Shown here: piece after piece, positions 1 through 9,612 of the stretch
Layout of the letters: every line of letters begins with the position of its first letter
Numbering within the stretch: position 1 is the first letter of the stretch
NCBI GenBank assembly: GCA_030849075.1
Contig: JASAOO010003179.1
Span: 1 to 27,021, forward strand
DNA length: 27,021 nt
Direction of reading: 5' to 3'
From: Zelonia costaricensis
Lineage: Eukaryota > Euglenozoa > Kinetoplastea > Trypanosomatida > Trypanosomatidae
Made by a program: the position numbers and the translations under genes
Notes under the pieces: model-generated
Told to the model about the DNA's origin: nothing
The model's database searches: none
Seen by the model: only the letters and a program-made list of their open reading frames with translations

Positions 1-156
1 TCAAGCCGAAGGTGGTGGCACCGCCGGAGCGCAAGTACAGCGTGTGGATTGGCGGCTCTATCCTGTCGTCGCTGACGACGTTCCAGACGATGTGGGTGAA
101 GAAGAGCGAGTACGACGAGTCCGGCCCGGGCATCGTGCACAACAAGTGCTTCTGAT
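1..156 (+). CDS. ACT: Actin, C-terminal fragment (5' end outside window)
   Basis: This is the last 51 codons of an actin gene, read from base 3 with TGA at 154-156. The translation contains the family's C-terminal stretch: the [16 protein letters not shown] segment, the [13 protein letters not shown] segment, and the terminal GIVHNKCF, ending in the near-invariant Lys-Cys-Phe. Actin is the cytoskeletal ATPase that forms filaments; trypanosomatid actins are divergent and form few classical filaments (family knowledge). Nearly all of the nucleotide-binding domain lies upstream of the window, so nothing can be said about its start or copy number. It is on the same strand as every other gene here, which supports membership in the same polycistronic unit. 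The identification rests on the C-terminal signature alone but that signature is very specific. Confidence 0.96.
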
Positions 157-1674
157 CTTGTCGAGCTGCAGGGCTTGTTGCGGACTTTTTGGGTCTGTTA
201 GGCAGTCGGACTGTGGCGCAGAAACTGCGCTTCCGCGTTTGGTTGCGAAGTGCCGAGTGCGAAGTCGCTCCAGCTCTCATTGTTTTTTTCAGTGTCATTC
301 TCTCTTGTGCTCTCGCCGCCTTTGTTTTTTGTCTTCTGGCCACCTCTCACCAGCCCCGGCTTCTCCAGTTTCTCTGTGCCTAGCTAGCCGCAGGAAAGTG
401 TGTGTGTCTGCGTTCCGTGCCCGTCCCCATTTTTTTTGCTGTCCTGTCTCGTCTCAGCACGCGCTTGGTCCTCCTGTCTAACTTCTTCCTCGACCCGTGT
501 CGGCTAAAGCCCTTTCTTCTTTTGTTCTTTTTTTTTTGCCCCTGTGTGCATTTCTGCCCTTTCATTCTGCGAGCAGACTGTCTCCCCGTTTCTCGTCGCG
601 CAGGCATTTCGCATGTACAGAGAGCAACAGCCGGCGTGCGCTGGCGTCTCACCCGCGCGTTTCGCCGCTGTGTGTCGCGCCTCCCTCGACCCTGGTGCAC
701 CGCCGGAATTCTGACGTCAAGCAGAGTTCCGCACAACGGCGAAGGTGGCGCCCTCGCAGGCGTTACGCAGCAGTCTCTGTGCACGCGCGAAGCAGAAAGA
801 GAAGGATCTCTGCGCCAGCCATCTTCCAAACTCTCCTCTTCTCTTCCCCTTTTTTGACTCTTCTCCCCGTCGGATCAGAAGTCAGACAACGCAACGTCGA
901 AACACCCACCCGGGTGGCACTGTTTTTTTTCGTGATCTGTTTTTTCTGTGCTTGTGAGGCAGACCTTGTGCTCCTCTGTCATGATCCAAGTGAAAGCGAT
1001 ATGCAAAGGCGAAGAGCCTGTTCTGGCGAGTCTGCCGTGAATGAGGCGGCTTTCGCTGAACGGCCCAGCATTTTAGGGGCACGGCGGTACGTGCGAGAAC
1101 ACAGCGGAGTGAAGAACGGTTTGCGCATGTGCTTGGCAGCTGTGACGCGTCCGCGGCCTTTGTCTCCGCGCACGTCACCATTACTCGCTAGGTCCGTGAG
1201 TGGACTGTGCGCAACGCCGACGGTAGGCGCTCGGAGGCTCTCCGCTGTCACCGTTGGCTTCAGGCGTGACAACACCTCAGGTGACCGGCGCTGCTTCTAT
1301 GGCACTGGATCGCACTCTTTCGCCTATTCCGTTTTTCTGTTTTTTCGCGGCCCGCAACGATGTGCTGCAGCTTAGCACCACAAGCACATACAAGAAGCAC
1401 ATACGCAATTAGAGTCACACACACACACAAAAAGCTCAGCGACGACGAGGACTTGCCATTTAACTCCCTTCACTAACGCCGCATCGTGGCCTCTGTGCCT
1501 CTCCGCCAAAACAGCTTTCTGGCTCTTCTGTGCATCGTTCCTGCTCCACCGGTTCGTGACGGAAAGGCAGCCGCAGACTGGACCAAGCGAGCAACATAGA
1601 CAGCTTTCATCGGCCACGTCGCCGTCATTGCACCCTTGTTTCTTCGAGCTCTGCTCCATCCGCAGTTCCTGGCG
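157..1674 (+). other. Spacer: actin 3' UTR and upstream region of the SCAPER-like gene
   Basis: About 1.5 kb with no credible gene. It is rich in T and C runs on the + strand up to about 960 (for example around 284-335, 429-437, 516-540 and 922-945). A less pyrimidine-biased part follows (about 1000-1350), then a short (CA)n stretch at 1416-1429. Reading frames of 150-290 codons are present, but they give Ser/Phe/Leu/Arg-rich translations typical of pyrimidine-rich spacer, and the 292-codon one opens on GTG. The stretch should hold the actin polyadenylation site, which has no strong sequence signal in trypanosomatids. Confidence 0.7.
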
Positions 1675-1707
1675 TTTTTTTTTTGTGAATAACGGCGTTT
1701 TCTTCAG
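1675..1707 (+). promoter_or_regulatory. Predicted spliced-leader acceptor (polypyrimidine tract plus AG)
   Basis: A run of ten T at 1675-1684 is followed, after a short T-rich stretch, by the first AG at 1706-1707 (context TTTTCTTCAG). The first downstream ATG is at 1752, giving a predicted 5' UTR of about 44 nt after the spliced leader. The arrangement matches trypanosomatid trans-splice acceptors. Exact AG choice is inferred. Confidence 0.65.
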
Positions 1708-1751
1708 CGCACTGTGCAAACACAGTCTCTGGTCTTGGCTGCCGGCGACAT

Positions 1752-4700
1752 ATGTCAGACGGTAACCGAAGCGGTGTGTCGACGGCGAGGACGCCGCGTG
1801 GGGCGGAGTGCGGCGATGCGGAGACACCCGAGCCCTGCACGCCAAAGCAGGGCACGCCGGGCGCTGCAAACAACAGCGCGTTCAACAACCCGGACGCGAA
1901 CTCGATGTCGAGCTTCCTGCTGATAGGCAAGCTCAAGTCCGTCGTATACGAAGTCTTGTATAACCTGGAAAACTATGGCAACCTGCACGATGTGGACGAG
2001 TTCATCGCCGTCACCGAGGACTGCTTGAAGGCGCTCAAGACGGTCAAGGTGGAGCGCCGCATCGAGGCGCGGCGGATGAACTTGTCGATGCGCAACCAGG
2101 TCAGCGCCGCCGCGAGCGCGCTAACGCCGTCGAACCGCGACGCTGACGATGTGCCGAGCGAGGCGGTGCGTGCCTCGACTGGGGCGGTATCTGCGGGGCC
2201 GCAAAACTACAAGGCTGCTCTGCTGAAGCAGAGGCGGCCGTCGCCGAAGCGGTCGCCGGTGCGAACGGATGTGCAGTCGCGGGCCGACGTCGAGGCTGCC
2301 CGGTACGCGTCGGCGCTGCGCGCGGAGGAGCGCCAGCGACAGGCTGAGGAGCGCCGCTTCGACATTCAGCAGGAGCTGCGGCAGAAGTCCGAGGTGGCCG
2401 ACGCAAGAGGCCTGCGCGCCAGGACGCGCCGCGACGAGGCGGACGAAAAGCAGCGCGTGGAGACGCAGGACCGCATGGAGAACGGGGTGCGCCGCTCCGA
2501 GGAGGCGCGGCGGCAGACGCGGGAAAAGGCGCAGCGCGCACACTCGCGCGTGGAGGAGGTGCTGCTGACGAAGGAGCTGCAGCAGCAGAACAAGGTTCTC
2601 CTGCTCGACAAGAAGATGAGCGAGGTGGAGCAGAATCAGGAGCAGATGCGGGAGAAGGCGCAGAAGCAGGCCCAGGAGCGGCAGGAGGCCGTCCGCGCCG
2701 CGGCCGAGCGCCGCCGCAACCTCAGCCAGGAGCGGCAGGAGAAGCAGCAGCAGCGCGAGCAGCAGCGCATCGACAACTTGCGCCGCGTCGACGAGCAGAA
2801 GAAGGCAGAGCAGGAGGTGAAGCAGCAGAAGTCGCGGGAGTGGGAGAAGAAGGTGCAGCAGCACCACGTCGACGCCACCGCCGAGACAGCGGCGCAGAGC
2901 CGCAAGACGGAGGAGAAGCTGCAGCAAAGCGCGCAGCTGCTGGTGGAGCAGCGAGAGAAGCGGCAGCAGAAGCTGGAGCGGCAGGAGCAGAAGGCGCGCG
3001 AGGCCAAGGAGCGGCGCGAAAAGGAGCTGGAGGCGCGGCCTACCCTGGAGGAGATGATGCCGCCGCTGTCGGAGCAGGAGGCGGAGCAGCAGGTCTCACG
3101 GATGTCGCGGCTGGCCACGACGTCGGCGCACCACGGCCGCGTGTTTGCCGACACCTACCAAAAGACGTCGGTGCAGCTCAGCAAGGACCTGAACCGCAGC
3201 CGTCTCCGCGTCATCTTCACCCGCCTCGCCGCGGCGGTGGCAGTGCCGTCGATGGCGCAGTGCAAGCACCCGCTGGGCGAGATCACGACGGCGGCGCTGG
3301 CGGAGGCCGACTTCGAGTTTGCGCGGTACTTCAACTCGTTCGAAACGCTGGTAAGGCTTCTCGTTGAGGCGCGCAAGGCGCGCGACTTCGGCGTTGTGCG
3401 GCAGACAGCGGACCTTCTCGTGTCGTGGTTTGTGCATGAAAAGGAGGGTCGCGAGAACGTCATCTACTTCATCCGGAGCGGGTGCACTGTTCCGCTGCTC
3501 GTGTGCCTGCGCGAGGAGGCCCGCTCGCTGCGCCTGCTACACAACGCCGACGTGTTGCGTTGCTCGCTGGAGGTGCTCGGCGTGTGTCTCGAGCGCATCA
3601 GCGCGGAGGCGCAGTCGGGCGCGAAGCTGGTGCCGGTGCGCGACCAGCTGCTCAATGAGATGGACACGGCGGAGGTGGGCCGGGTGTGCGTTGCGGTGCT
3701 CCGGACGTGCACCGAGGAGGACGAGCTGCCGCTGGCCTACACCGCGCTCTGCATTGTGCACACCGAACTAGGGGTGGTGACGCGCCGCAAGGCCGATGTG
3801 AAGCGGCACTGGTTCGAGCAGACGACGACGGCGCTGTTCACACTGCTGCAGAGCATGCTCATGCCGTCTGGGGTGCCGCTCAGCGAAAACGACCCGAGCC
3901 TGTCCAGCGAGCGTGTCGCACTTCTGTTCTGTCTTTTCCGCACTCTCAACACGCTTGCTCGCTGGCAGCTGAGCAAGCTTCAGGAGCTGCTGCACGACGG
4001 CTCGACCGAAGCCGGCACTGCCGTCGACGCGGCGCACGAAAAGAAGGCTGGCGAGAAGCGGAGCGCGTCTGTGAGCTCGGCGGCGGTGCTCATCACGCGC
4101 ACCGAGCTTTTCCACGTTCTGAACGGCTTCTTCCTCTACATCCACGGCCACCTCGACGACCTCGAGACGATTCCGCCGTCTGAGGAGGCTGCTGAGACGG
4201 CCAACAAGGACGTGCACGGCTCCTTCACGGAGGCGCTGCAGTTTGGCGTCACCCTCAACGCGTTTCCGGCGTTCGCGTCCAGTGGCGAGCCGGGCGACTC
4301 GCAGAAGCTCGCCGGCAAGAGCGCGCACCTGCGCGCCGCACTGCACGAGTGCATTCTCTTCGTGGGCTACCTGTGCTTCGACGACGCCCCGCTGCAGGAC
4401 ATGCTGGGCTGGGGCAAGAAGAAGCCGCTCATCGGCACGATGCTCAACGTGCTACCCATCACGTACTTCTCCAACGCGCGGCACATCCTGTACCCGACGA
4501 TTCTCGCCGCCATCCTGCAGAACAACCGCAACTCGATGATTGTCCGTGAGGAGATGTCGCTGGCCGAGCTGCAGCAGTTCATCTCGCAGGAGTATGAGCC
4601 GCTGCCCAAGAAGGCAAAGGCGTACGCGCAGGAGCACCACAAGCAGCTCTTTGCGCACAAGATGGAAAACGACTCGCGCTTCGCGCTGATGGTGAAGCTG

Positions 4701-4931
4701 CAGGGCAAGTCGTGGGCGGATATGCCGGACGACGACGAGGAGGCGCGGCCGGCGACCCCTCGCTCGTCGGAGACGACCAGCACCACGCCGGCAGTGGAGA
4801 AGGAGAAGCTGTGCAAGGGGCTTCGTGCGACCTCGCTGAATCCCAGCAACTACTTCAAGCTGGAGCGTCGGCTGCCCATCTCGTACTGGCCCGCCGTGAT
4901 GGAGCAGCTGGAGAAGCTGCGCCAAATCTAG
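1752..4931 (+). CDS. SCAPER: SCAPER-family coiled-coil protein
   Basis: Encodes 1059 residues. Residues 52-108 (from MSSFLLIGKLKSVVYEV to KVERRIEARR) resemble the SCAPER N-terminal domain: a short Phe-Leu helix, then a helical segment with Leu/Val at heptad spacing. Residues about 180-430 are a very long Glu/Gln/Arg/Lys-rich charged coiled coil. Residues about 435-1059 form an alpha-helical region. Within it, residues about 897-935 (LNVLPITYFSNARHIL, then PTILAAILQNN) match a segment I recall from animal SCAPER with the same YFS-x-x-R and N-x-N spacing. In mammals SCAPER is an ER/cytosolic protein linked to cyclin A, cilia and, by more recent work, translation-coupled tubulin mRNA decay. No C2H2 or CxxC zinc finger is visible, unlike the animal protein. 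The ATG follows a predicted splice acceptor by about 45 nt. A second in-frame ATG at 1905 sits right at the conserved domain, so the first 51 residues (low complexity, Thr/Pro/Ala) may be disordered or not used. Function in this organism is inferred from family only. Confidence 0.82.
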   Translation: MSDGNRSGVSTARTPRGAECGDAETPEPCTPKQGTPGAANNSAFNNPDANSMSSFLLIGKLKSVVYEVLYNLENYGNLHDVDEFIAVTEDCLKALKTVKVERRIEARRMNLSMRNQVSAAASALTPSNRDADDVPSEAVRASTGAVSAGPQNYKAALLKQRRPSPKRSPVRTDVQSRADVEAARYASALRAEERQRQAEERRFDIQQELRQKSEVADARGLRARTRRDEADEKQRVETQDRMENGVRRSEEARRQTREKAQRAHSRVEEVLLTKELQQQNKVLLLDKKMSEVEQNQEQMREKAQKQAQERQEAVRAAAERRRNLSQERQEKQQQREQQRIDNLRRVDEQKKAEQEVKQQKSREWEKKVQQHHVDATAETAAQSRKTEEKLQQSAQLLVEQREKRQQKLERQEQKAREAKERREKELEARPTLEEMMPPLSEQEAEQQVSRMSRLATTSAHHGRVFADTYQKTSVQLSKDLNRSRLRVIFTRLAAAVAVPSMAQCKHPLGEITTAALAEADFEFARYFNSFETLVRLLVEARKARDFGVVRQTADLLVSWFVHEKEGRENVIYFIRSGCTVPLLVCLREEARSLRLLHNADVLRCSLEVLGVCLERISAEAQSGAKLVPVRDQLLNEMDTAEVGRVCVAVLRTCTEEDELPLAYTALCIVHTELGVVTRRKADVKRHWFEQTTTALFTLLQSMLMPSGVPLSENDPSLSSERVALLFCLFRTLNTLARWQLSKLQELLHDGSTEAGTAVDAAHEKKAGEKRSASVSSAAVLITRTELFHVLNGFFLYIHGHLDDLETIPPSEEAAETANKDVHGSFTEALQFGVTLNAFPAFASSGEPGDSQKLAGKSAHLRAALHECILFVGYLCFDDAPLQDMLGWGKKKPLIGTMLNVLPITYFSNARHILYPTILAAILQNNRNSMIVREEMSLAELQQFISQEYEPLPKKAKAYAQEHHKQLFAHKMENDSRFALMVKLQGKSWADMPDDDEEARPATPRSSETTSTTPAVEKEKLCKGLRATSLNPSNYFKLERRLPISYWPAVMEQLEKLRQI

Positions 4932-6439
4932 AGCGCGCTGCTTGTGGGTGCCTGCGGCTGTCCAAAGCTCGGCAAGGCGCGTAGAGTCGAGGTTTTGTTT
5001 GCTTTCCTCTCGCTCTTTGCCCGTGAGTGAAGGATGGCTCCTTTTGCTTCTTGTGTTTGATGTTGAGCCGCTTGGGCCGCCGTCGCCATAGAGGCTCTGG
5101 CCCGGGGTGCTCGTGTGCTTGTGAGCGTGCCGGCTTTTTTTTGTTTTTTGTGCCCTCTCCGGCAAGTCGGTGCGCGTCTGTGAGGGTGTCTGGGCTCGTG
5201 CTACATCTCTCTCTATATATTCGTTGTGTCGGACAGAGAAAAGGGCTGGCGCTGTTTGCATGTCTGTTTCACGGTGCCCGGTCCTCCCTCCGCTCCTGTC
5301 GGGTGGCTGGCAAGCTGACGTGGGAGCATCAATGAAGCGTGCAGGGTTTTTGGCCGCTGGGGCGTGTCTGTTTGACGACGGTGTGCGCTACGTGCCTGCT
5401 CTCACGCTATGTTTCTCCTGTTTCGAGTTTCACGATGGAACGCCGAGCCGCGGCGAATGCTGGAACGTGCTGCCTCTAGCGCAGTCGAGTGCACAGGTAA
5501 CCGAATGCGCAAAGCACCACTCCACTTTCCATTCTGAGCTTGGCGAAGCGAGTGCAGAGCAAGTCAAACAGCCGTGCGGCGTTCGCGAAGTCCTAAAAGC
5601 CGCGCGTGTGCCGTTGTCGACGGTGCTGCTGTCAGGCGCTCCTCCTTGGTGCCTTTTTGCAGTTGGTGCAATCAGTAAGCGGCTTGTCATGCTGAGAGCA
5701 CAAGACTGCGGGCGGCTTGCTTGCAGGTTGTTCCTCTGAGCCTTTATCTGGCGCCGCCTTGTGGACACAAGAATCCTGCTCTCTTGAATGCCTTTCGGAA
5801 CAACTTGTCCCCTACTCCTCCCTCACTGTCTTGCTTCTCTCTGCCTCGCACCCTTTTTACTGTGGCCACCGTCGTTTACGATGGCCCCGTGCGGTCGCGC
5901 GTCAACGCTGCGCCGAACCCCTCTGTCGGACTTCTTCCCGCTCTCTCTGGCAACAGCTAACCGCGCTTTGTACCCCCTGCGATCTGCCAACGTTTACTCA
6001 CCCCGTCCCCCGCACCAGCAACCTCGTCTTGATCTCCAGCCTACACGAAAAAAAGCGCCCTTTTCTCTCGCTTCACAACACTCATCACTGCGCGATTTGG
6101 ACGCAATAACTCTCTTTCACTGTCGCATTCATTCTCACCCTCACAGCACCGTCCTGTCGCTCTCGGAGCACCACGCTCCCTGCCTCACCCCCTCACTCCT
6201 CTGCCACTCCGTGCTTAGCCGCTAGCTCTTCTTTCCCTCTGCGCGACAGACAATTTCACGTGAAGTCAATCTCACCGGCGTTGTGTGCCGTTTGCACTTT
6301 GCGTCCTGCCTTCTTTTGTTTTCGTCTTGCTTTGCTGGTCTCTTCTTGTGGTTTGTGCCTGTTTTCGGACGTCGTAAAGACCCCAGATACACACACGCTC
6401 ATCTCCTGCCCTCGCCTACCCTGACTCTGTGCGGCGCCG
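4932..6439 (+). other. Spacer: SCAPER-like 3' UTR and upstream region of CK1
   Basis: About 1.5 kb without a credible gene. 4932-5750 is of mixed composition, with a 189-codon frame (5170-5739) that shows no recognisable domain and a Cys/Ala/Leu-rich translation. 5750-6250 is strongly C/T-rich. 6310-6368 is T-rich and is followed by AG at 6378-6379, an alternative upstream splice acceptor for the kinase gene. Nothing else was seen. Confidence 0.65.
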
Positions 6440-6524
6440 TTTCTTTTTTTTTTTTTGTTGTTGTTGTGTTTCTCCTTCTCGGGGTTTTCTACTGCGTCGG
6501 CACACGCGCAACTACACGCAACAG
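6440..6524 (+). promoter_or_regulatory. Predicted spliced-leader acceptor for CK1
   Basis: A pyrimidine tract (thirteen T at 6444-6456, then TTG repeats and CTTCTC to about 6490) contains no AG. The first AG after it is at 6523-6524, with another at 6528-6529. The ATG is at 6533, so use of these sites would leave a 5' UTR of about 3-8 nt beyond the spliced leader. An upstream tract at 6310-6368 with AG at 6378-6379 is a possible alternative and would give a UTR of about 150 nt. Confidence 0.55.
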
Positions 6525-6532
6525 TCAAGACA

Positions 6533-7639
6533 ATGCCGGAGACATCGACTGACGTGGCGCCCGCCATTAAGTCGATCTTCCAAGGACGCTTTCTTCTCAC
6601 GAAGCTTCTCGGCAAGGGTGGCTTCGGGGAGGTCTATGCCGCCGTGCAGACGTCGAACAACGAGGTGGTGGCGGTGAAGATGGAGAAGAACACCGGCCGC
6701 AACTCGTTTCTCTTTCACGAGGCGCGCGTGATGCAGGATATCCAGAAGACGCCCACAAAGGACGGCATCTCCGGCATCGCGACTCTCAAGTACTTTGGCC
6801 AGGAGGGTGACTACCGGATGCTGATCATGTCCATGCATGGGGCGTCGCTGGAGGACATCCACGAGAAGCTCGGCCGCTTCTCGCTGAAGACGACCGTCAT
6901 GCTGGCGGACCAGATTCTGTCGCGGCTGGAGTACATCCACTCTGTCGGCTACGTGCACCGCGACCTGAAGACGGACAACTTCCTGGTCGGCAAGGGTTCC
7001 TTCTCGAACCGCGTCTTCATGATCGATTTCGGCCTCAGCTCCAAGTTCATCGGCTCCGACGGCAAGCACCGTGAGATGTCCACTGGACGCTACTTCCTGG
7101 GCACGTCGCGGTTCGCCTCGCTGCGGACGCACCAGGGCTACTCGCAGAGCCGCCGCGATGATCTTGAGCAGCTGGTGTACATCATGATCTACATGTACCG
7201 CGGCCGCCTTCCGTGGTCGGGGCTCAACATCAAGGACCCGTCGGCGAAGGAGCGCAAGATTGGCCAGATCAAGGCCGACCTCAGCTACAGCCAGATTTGT
7301 GCGAAGTGCCCGCAGGAATTCGAGCACCTGCTCTTCTACGCCCGCAACATGGAGTTTGCCGAGCCGCCGCAGTACGACATGTGCCACGCCCTTCTCCAGT
7401 CTGTGCTCGATTCGATGAGCCCGCGCGAATCGATGGACTATGTCTTCGACTGGAACGTGGTCGCCACCAAGCCAGCGCGGCAACCGCTCTCGCCGCGTGA
7501 CGAGATCGCACCTGCAAACCCGAACGCCGCCAACCAGCCCAACCTGCTCAGCGACGCCGATGGAAAGGGCATGTTCTCGGGCTTTGGTAGCAGCAACCCG
7601 CCGGAGAACATCTTCAGCATCGGGGACCGCGACGCATGA
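6533..7639 (+). CDS. CK1: Casein kinase 1-like serine/threonine protein kinase (divergent)
   Basis: Encodes 368 residues from the first ATG after the splice signal. An in-frame TTG further upstream lies inside the polypyrimidine tract and is not a start. Kinase landmarks are all present: glycine loop GKGGFGEVY at 27-35, ATP-binding Lys49 in VAVKM, helix-C Glu63, catalytic loop HRDLKTDN at 142-149, metal-binding DFG at 165-167. CK1-specific signatures follow: GTSRFAS at 190-196 (usual form GTARYAS, replacing the APE motif of other kinases) and SRRDDLE at 206-212, then LPWSGL. The catalytic domain ends near residue 310. A tail of about 55 residues rich in Asn, Pro, Ala and Ser follows, with no obvious lipidation site. 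It should phosphorylate Ser/Thr on acidic or primed substrates. Trypanosomatids have several CK1 paralogues, and the altered GTSRF loop and C-lobe suggest this is a divergent member rather than the main CK1.2 (inference). All catalytic residues are intact, so activity is expected. Confidence 0.93.
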   Translation: MPETSTDVAPAIKSIFQGRFLLTKLLGKGGFGEVYAAVQTSNNEVVAVKMEKNTGRNSFLFHEARVMQDIQKTPTKDGISGIATLKYFGQEGDYRMLIMSMHGASLEDIHEKLGRFSLKTTVMLADQILSRLEYIHSVGYVHRDLKTDNFLVGKGSFSNRVFMIDFGLSSKFIGSDGKHREMSTGRYFLGTSRFASLRTHQGYSQSRRDDLEQLVYIMIYMYRGRLPWSGLNIKDPSAKERKIGQIKADLSYSQICAKCPQEFEHLLFYARNMEFAEPPQYDMCHALLQSVLDSMSPRESMDYVFDWNVVATKPARQPLSPRDEIAPANPNAANQPNLLSDADGKGMFSGFGSSNPPENIFSIGDRDA

Positions 7640-7705
7640 GAGACGCACGGTCTGTGTTGACAGGTGCCGGTGCGCTGTGAGACGTGCGTGTGAGAGCGCC
7701 GCTCG

Positions 7706-7744
7706 ACACACACACACACAAATAAATACACACACACACACATA
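7706..7744 (+). repeat. (CA)n microsatellite interrupted by AAATAAAT
   Basis: Two CA runs (7706-7720 and 7729-7742) flank an A/T-rich AATAAATA core. It begins 67 nt after the CK1 stop codon, so it is in the kinase 3' UTR. The core resembles an AU-rich element, but no function is shown. Confidence 0.9.
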
Positions 7745-9199
7745 TGCGTACCCCATACACAGCTGCGCTTGGAGAGGGGACGAGCTCGTGTCGCGACTGC
7801 GCACCGCTGCCTTCTCATCGTACGGTAGGCGCTTGGTGCGCGTCAACGTGACAGCAGGTGAGAGCCTGCCGTTCACTCTTTCCCTGTCGATGCTCGGCTT
7901 CACCCTGCTCCGACGATCAGCTTTTTCTTTTGTCTCTTGATCATTCGCCGTCCCGTCTTGTCCCGCCGCCTCGCACCTCTCAAGGGTGCCGGTGGGTTGG
8001 GTTTGCTTCGCTGGTCTCTGGTGCGCCTCCTTCTTTTCCGCTCTTGTTTCGGCGTCACTGCTCCCGCCTTTGCCCCCTTCCGCCTCCCCCGATTCTTTAC
8101 TTTCCCCTCCCCCTTCCCGTTGCTTACCGCAAGCACTTCTTGTTTTCTCCGCCTATCGCGTTTCGTTTTGTCGCCAACCCGCTTGTTGTGCTGGACTCAA
8201 TGCCGTACACCACCTACGCTCCCACATCAGCCCTCTTGTGACCCGCAAGGCGAACGGGGAGGGCGGCAACGTCAGAGCAAAAGGCGAAGGAGGAGTGGAA
8301 AGCGAGTCGTGGCGGTGTGTGCGCAAACGTTGGTGATGCTCAGTGTTCCCCCCGTGTGGTTTTCATTCCGTGTGTCCCTAATCCTCTCCCTGAGCGTTCC
8401 CTCAGTACTTTGCGAGTCCCTCTCACCGTTGGCTTTCTCGCGTCTTTTGTTCTTCTTCTTGCGTCTTCTTCGCCGCGTGATGCAGCTCCAGACGGCGCAA
8501 GAAAGCTACGTAGTTGTCGTGGCTTGCCATGTCCGCTTTCGTCTTGCCCATATCTTCGTGTTGGTTGGAGGACCAATGCTATTTCTGTGCCTCGCTTTCA
8601 CTCGACTTCTCCGTTGCCTCCTGTTCTCCTCTCTCGCCTCCCTCCCCTGGTGTGCTCTTCGCTCTTTTCTTTTCGCTATTTCGGCGTCGCTTGTCTCACC
8701 CCGCAGCACCCTGTTTCGCTGGCGTCGCTCCGACCCACCTTGCGCGTGCGCTCTCTTCTCTTCTCTGTGCTAGCCGCGCTGTGGTTTGCCGACGCGCACT
8801 TGCTTTTGCGCTCTCAGCCGTCACCACGCCAGTACCCTCCCTCCTTTCCCTGTGACCGCCAGCGGCGTTCGTGCCTGAATGATGTGTTGGTTTGCGTGCA
8901 GGTGTGTTGGTCGGTGTGGGCACGCGTACCTCTCGGCTCTGTAGATATCTTACAAAACGTTTCTCTCTTTCCTTTCTCCGTCTTTTGGCCCTCTGCCTTC
9001 GGGTCTTTTGCTTGCTTTGCTTTTTTTGTGTGTGCTTTTTTGACGCCCTTGTACGTCGTAATCCCACTCTTTCTCGTGGTTTCACTCTTCCTCACCATAC
9101 ACCTTTATACCCTCCCAGACTACCTCCTCCCCGTCTCTGTCTGTAATCTCCGTAAGAGCGTCCTGCCGTGAGAGGGAGGACTGGGCCGCGATACTGCTG

Positions 9200-9235
9200 G
9201 CGACACTGCAGCCTAGTATACTGGGCCAGTGTCGC
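9200..9235. other. Strong stem-loop (imperfect palindrome)
   Basis: GCGACACTG at 9200-9208 is perfectly complementary to CAGTGTCGC at 9227-9235. After a two-base CA bulge (9209-9210) the stem continues with GCC/GGC (9211-9213 with 9224-9226), then T:G, A:T and G:C, closing on a TATA loop (9217-9220). That is 15 pairs, one of them a wobble, in a 36-nt element. The core AGTATACT (9215-9222) is itself a palindrome. No poly-T terminator follows and no AGA box is seen just downstream. Confidence 0.8.
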
Positions 9236-9612
9236 AGGCGGTCGTTGTGCGCATATACACAGTCACACGCGCGGCCCCTCGACTCTTCGCTTCCGATTGT
9301 CATGACGGAGTCCCACTCACGTGTCCTTCGCGACTGTTCTCTTTCACTAAATGGAAAACCAATGTGGCTGCATCTTGCTCGGCCACGCTCGCTTCGCCTC
9401 CCTTCCTTCTCCACTAAGTCTGGGGCCGTCCCTCGTCCCGGTCTCGCTCCAACGTTTTCGCTCCACCCACGGATCGAGACTGATGTGCCCAGCACGCATG
9501 TACTATTGCACTGCGTTGGTTTTCTTCAAAGCAAAGGCTGCTTTGTCTTCTCCTCGTGCTCCTCTCTCCGTGCTATCTCTTTGCTTTTGTTCTCCTGTTG
9601 TTTGCCGCTCCG

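Noticed and set aside
497..1375. 292-codon + frame between actin and the SCAPER-like gene
   Set aside because: Starts on GTG, is Arg/Ser/Phe-rich, has no codon bias like the neighbours and lies in expected UTR.
2121..2927. 268-codon - strand frame, almost entirely Leu/Arg/His
   Set aside because: It is the reverse complement of the CAG/GAG-rich coiled-coil coding sequence of the SCAPER-like gene.
6512..7903. 463-codon open frame on the - strand across the CK1 gene
   Set aside because: Antisense shadow of a GC-rich kinase gene; His/Val/Arg/Leu-rich translation without domains, and opposite to the direction of the whole cluster.
7937..8773. 278-codon + frame in the long spacer
   Set aside because: Opens on TTG, composition follows the C/T bias of the DNA (Leu, Phe, Ser, Arg, Cys), and no domain is recognisable. 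Hydrophobic runs are a by-product of T-rich codons, not evidence of a membrane protein.
8317..9171. 284-codon + frame in the long spacer
   Set aside because: Same pyrimidine-driven composition as the overlapping frame, and it overlaps another frame of equal quality, so neither stands out.
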